A stretch of 64,000 nucleotides of DNA from Sclerodactyla briareus. Its lineage: Eukaryota; Echinodermata; Holothuroidea; Dendrochirotida; Sclerodactylidae. Each line of letters opens with the position of its first letter. The first letter of the stretch is position 1. The notes beneath the pieces were generated by a model. The model had not been told where the DNA came from and did not search any database. It saw nothing but the letters and a program-made list of their open reading frames with translations. The stretch is taken from positions 1 to 64,000 of the forward strand of contig JAODTK010000322.1 in NCBI GenBank assembly GCA_026419785.1, in the 5' to 3' direction. The position numbers and the translations under genes were made by a program. This document shows positions 61,628 through 64,000 of this stretch, in pieces.

Positions 61628-61999
61628 TTTTTACACTGTTCACTGCTACAGGCCTAGGAGTTGTGCTGGATACACAAAGTTTTGTGGGTACATATAACAG
61701 CCTATTATAGGAATGAGTTATTGGGTACTTTGTGCTGGGCACTGATAGCAATTAGGCTAATGTGGTAGTCATGTTCCAAGCCATTCTAAGGTTATGACAG
61801 ATGTCAGTAAAGGAAAATTAATGTGAACAAACAATAAATGTGGATTGGTGAAGAACATGCAGTGTATTCGCCACAGGCCATTTGGGCCGTCCGCAGTATC
61901 AAGACGTTTCGACGTGGCGCTTGTTTGTTAAGGAACACCATATGTCAGCACCAATCCAAGGCACATTCATATATATGAACAGTGAACCGCACTACCGGT

Positions 62000-62260
62000 A
62001 CATAAAAGCCCGCGCGCGTACGGGCGCAAAAAATTCCGGAACTGGGAGCAGCAGAATTCACTCAACCTTGAATGTAATATTTAGGTCAGTATGTATTGGT
62101 TTATAACCGTTGCGCGGACCATATGGCGGCTACAGTGTCAGCGAAATAGCAGTCGGGGCTCAAATATGGGGGGGGGGGCAATGTGCATTGCGTCCTCCAA
62201 CCAAAATATTGGGGGAACGCCGCGTCCCCCTCCCCCGTCCCCCCATGATCGCCGAAAAAA
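62000..62260. other. CG-palindrome and G-run segment, probable transposon remnant
   Basis: CCCGCGCGCGTACGGGCGC near 62009 and a G-run near 62167 with C-runs near 62226 resemble the interiors of the hAT-like elements. No termini found. Confidence 0.3.
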
Positions 62261-63394
62261 ACGAAAGTTATGAAAAGTTGGGTGCTGGGCAAATTATCAT
62301 TTGAGAGCAAACGGTGCGGTATCGGAAATGCGGCAAAGTTTTTTTTTTGTGCAAGTTTTAAAATAGATATTCAGCAAGAAATATATGGCGCTGGCGACAC
62401 TTGTTGAAAGTTGGGTGCATGTACGGTGCCAATACTGAGGAGACAGGCAGTCAGGCACATGGTGCGGGTGGAAGCCCCTTGGAATAGCCGTCGAAGATTC
62501 GGGCAGGGAACGCACAAATTCGTTGCAAAGACTGTTCAAAGTTCAAGACCCGTATGGGTGTAGGGCGCACATAATTAGCGCGTAACATTCCTAGGTGCTC
62601 TCTAGTGCAACGTGAGGCTCATTTGGAGACATTCTATTGTGACTTTGGTTGATAAGATTCTAGAAAATTACGAAGGCGAAACATTTCCTGTGCATGTGTG
62701 ACCCCAAGAACAAGTACCCAATGACGTGCAGTGCACCTAATGAGCGCGTAGCGGGAAGACCGTTCGGCGAGGTTATCAAACACAAAAAAAAACAATAGCT
62801 ATGGCATGTAATGTTTTCCGTATAATGTATCTCATCCAAAGTATGCTAACTTCAAATGCTCAACTAATTATCGTTTCCACTTTCTCTCATTAATCAATAA
62901 TAATAAACTATGCCAATACCGGTGATACTAATGATAATAATAATACAACTTGAATAATAATATGAATGATGAAACTTCCAAAAGTACTTCATATACAAAC
63001 AAGATGAAGAAATAATTGATTACGGGGGACCATTCTTGGGGGGGTTTCAATATGAATGTAGTGAGCTTGGTTCCTCGCAGTGGCAAAGGTAAGCGTGGGA
63101 AGGTGGGAAACGTATTATTTCGAGCGATAGGCTTGTTTTTTATTCCGAGAGGCCGGAGAATAACGACGATCACAGGTTTGAAAGGTAATGTGAAATCAGT
63201 AGGTCGGCATAGTGGTAGTATTCTGCTAATATTTTTTATTACTGTTACTCATCATCAGGTGGTAGTTTTTGAATGAAAAAACCGTGAAAGAGGTTCTTGA
63301 AAGTCCACATGTTCCCGACGGCAGTGCTTAGTTACCTCTTCCCCTCACAAACACAACATCAGTAGGGCTTTAAAAAAAAAATAGTAGTAGTAGT
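62261..63394. other. No gene recognised
   Basis: AT-rich, with ATA/AAT-rich simple sequence near 62930-62960. Open frames on both strands at 62928-63276 mirror each other and are unsupported. Confidence 0.3.
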
Positions 63395-63715
63395 AGAAAA
63401 TTAGGTTGGGTCTAGTCTATCGACATGCTCAGTGATCAATCTCCGCCCACCGTCATCAACGATCTTGCGCAGGTTTATTGCTTCCTCGAAAAACTGTTAT
63501 GTTGATGTCCTTGAATTGCGATTTGATTTGTCCGAGCAAAGTAGTCACAGGTCTCCAAACTGGCTTAGTAGTATTTCTCAATGCTTCTTCTCAGAGGCGA
63601 TCTTCGCTTGAGCTTCTTCTTGGAGTCTCGCGCTTGACCAAAAATATCTCAAACGTTCTATGTAGGCTAATAATAACAAATACCTACCACACCTGTTGTG
63701 CTGCTCTGACGTGAA
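63395..63715. other. Coding-like minus-strand patch, unidentified
   Basis: All three minus frames carry stretches of protein-like composition (for example FEEAINLRKIVDDGGRR in one and TKPVWRPVTTLLGQIKS in another). No family recognised. It could be a host exon or an old mobile-element fragment. Confidence 0.25.
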
Positions 63716-64000
63716 AAGAAAATAAAACCTAAAGCATACACTACGATTTGTTTGAGTTCTAAAACACCGAAATAATCTGTCAGTGAGAAGGTATTATTCG
63801 TACACGCTGTAGACGGACGTATAATTACCTACTCCCGGTCATTTTTTTTTTTGCCCACGGAATACTACGCATGAATCGCAATTCCGTGGCACATTAACAA
63901 TAGTCATGCCAAAGTCACGCATCGTTACTGTTTCTGCGTTAGCACCAGTTCCGCAGCGAATTTTCTGTTGTCTGAGGCATGTCTGACTAGCCTAGTTTTT
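63716..64000. other. Right edge; nothing recognised
   Basis: AT-rich with a T-run at about 63844. No feature supported. Confidence 0.3.

Noticed and set aside
1-64000. CRISPR array, tRNA, rRNA, snRNA and virus-like elements
   Set aside because: Tandem repeats here are 120-600 bp without regular spacers; no complete tRNA box pair outside SINEs, and no rRNA, snRNA, reverse transcriptase or capsid motif was seen by eye.

Overview
This is animal nuclear DNA, most likely from a marine deuterostome, and an echinoderm would fit best. The reasons are AT-rich, intron-dominated DNA with GT/AG splice sites, repeated TAGGCCTA-type words, several AGGTCA/TGACCT-rich repeat families, tRNA-derived SINE-like sequences and hAT-like elements with TGGCG(T)-type ends. 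The species is inference. No prokaryotic gene, CRISPR array, tRNA, rRNA or recognisable virus-like element was found.

Two genes can be defended well. (1) IMP4, the Brix-domain subunit of the U3 snoRNP, lies on the minus strand. Six exons (42.45, 41.2, 36.0, 33.9, 31.6 and 27.8 kb) follow the conserved protein in order to its C-terminus. An N-terminal exon sits at 50.9 kb, and a possible first exon at 56.1 kb ends in ATG. The gene covers up to 28 kb, mostly repeat-filled introns. (2) A plus-strand gene at 14.5-16.0 kb encodes an acidic, then coiled-coil protein ending in a CaaX box (CVMF), with its coding region in one exon behind a 3' splice site. A third, partial gene begins at 303 on the minus strand and runs off the left edge. 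Conserved IMP4 exons carry about ten single-base indels, many in homopolymers, so base-level errors in the assembly are likely and ORF length is a poor guide here.

Layout: 0.65-3.0 kb, GATA microsatellite and a 300-bp tandem family; 3.7-6.9 kb, a composite tandem-repeat element (E1) split by a hAT-like insertion; 7.2-7.9 and 11.0-12.0 kb, two more hAT-like elements; 13.4-14.2 kb, AC/AT microsatellite and dispersed repeats; 14.5-16 kb, the coiled-coil gene; 17-18 kb, a minisatellite with ATTTGCAT octamers; 18-26.7 kb, mostly unassigned; 26.7-27.8 kb, a tandem duplication of the IMP4 3' end; 28.4-31.6 kb, two more composite elements (E2, E3) inverted relative to E1; 43.1-47.3 kb, a 600-bp tandem array inside IMP4; 49.2 kb, a SINE; 53-64 kb, promoter-like sequence, dispersed repeats, G-rich tracts and weak coding-like patches.

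The most unusual feature is the set of composite elements. Each has short GATTCCTTGAC-type inverted motifs near both edges, a (TG/CA)n tract at one side, and an internal array of 300-bp units loaded with AGGTCA half-sites, some as direct repeats spaced by one base (the DR1 layout of RXR-type nuclear receptors). The unrelated 600-bp array carries the same motif.
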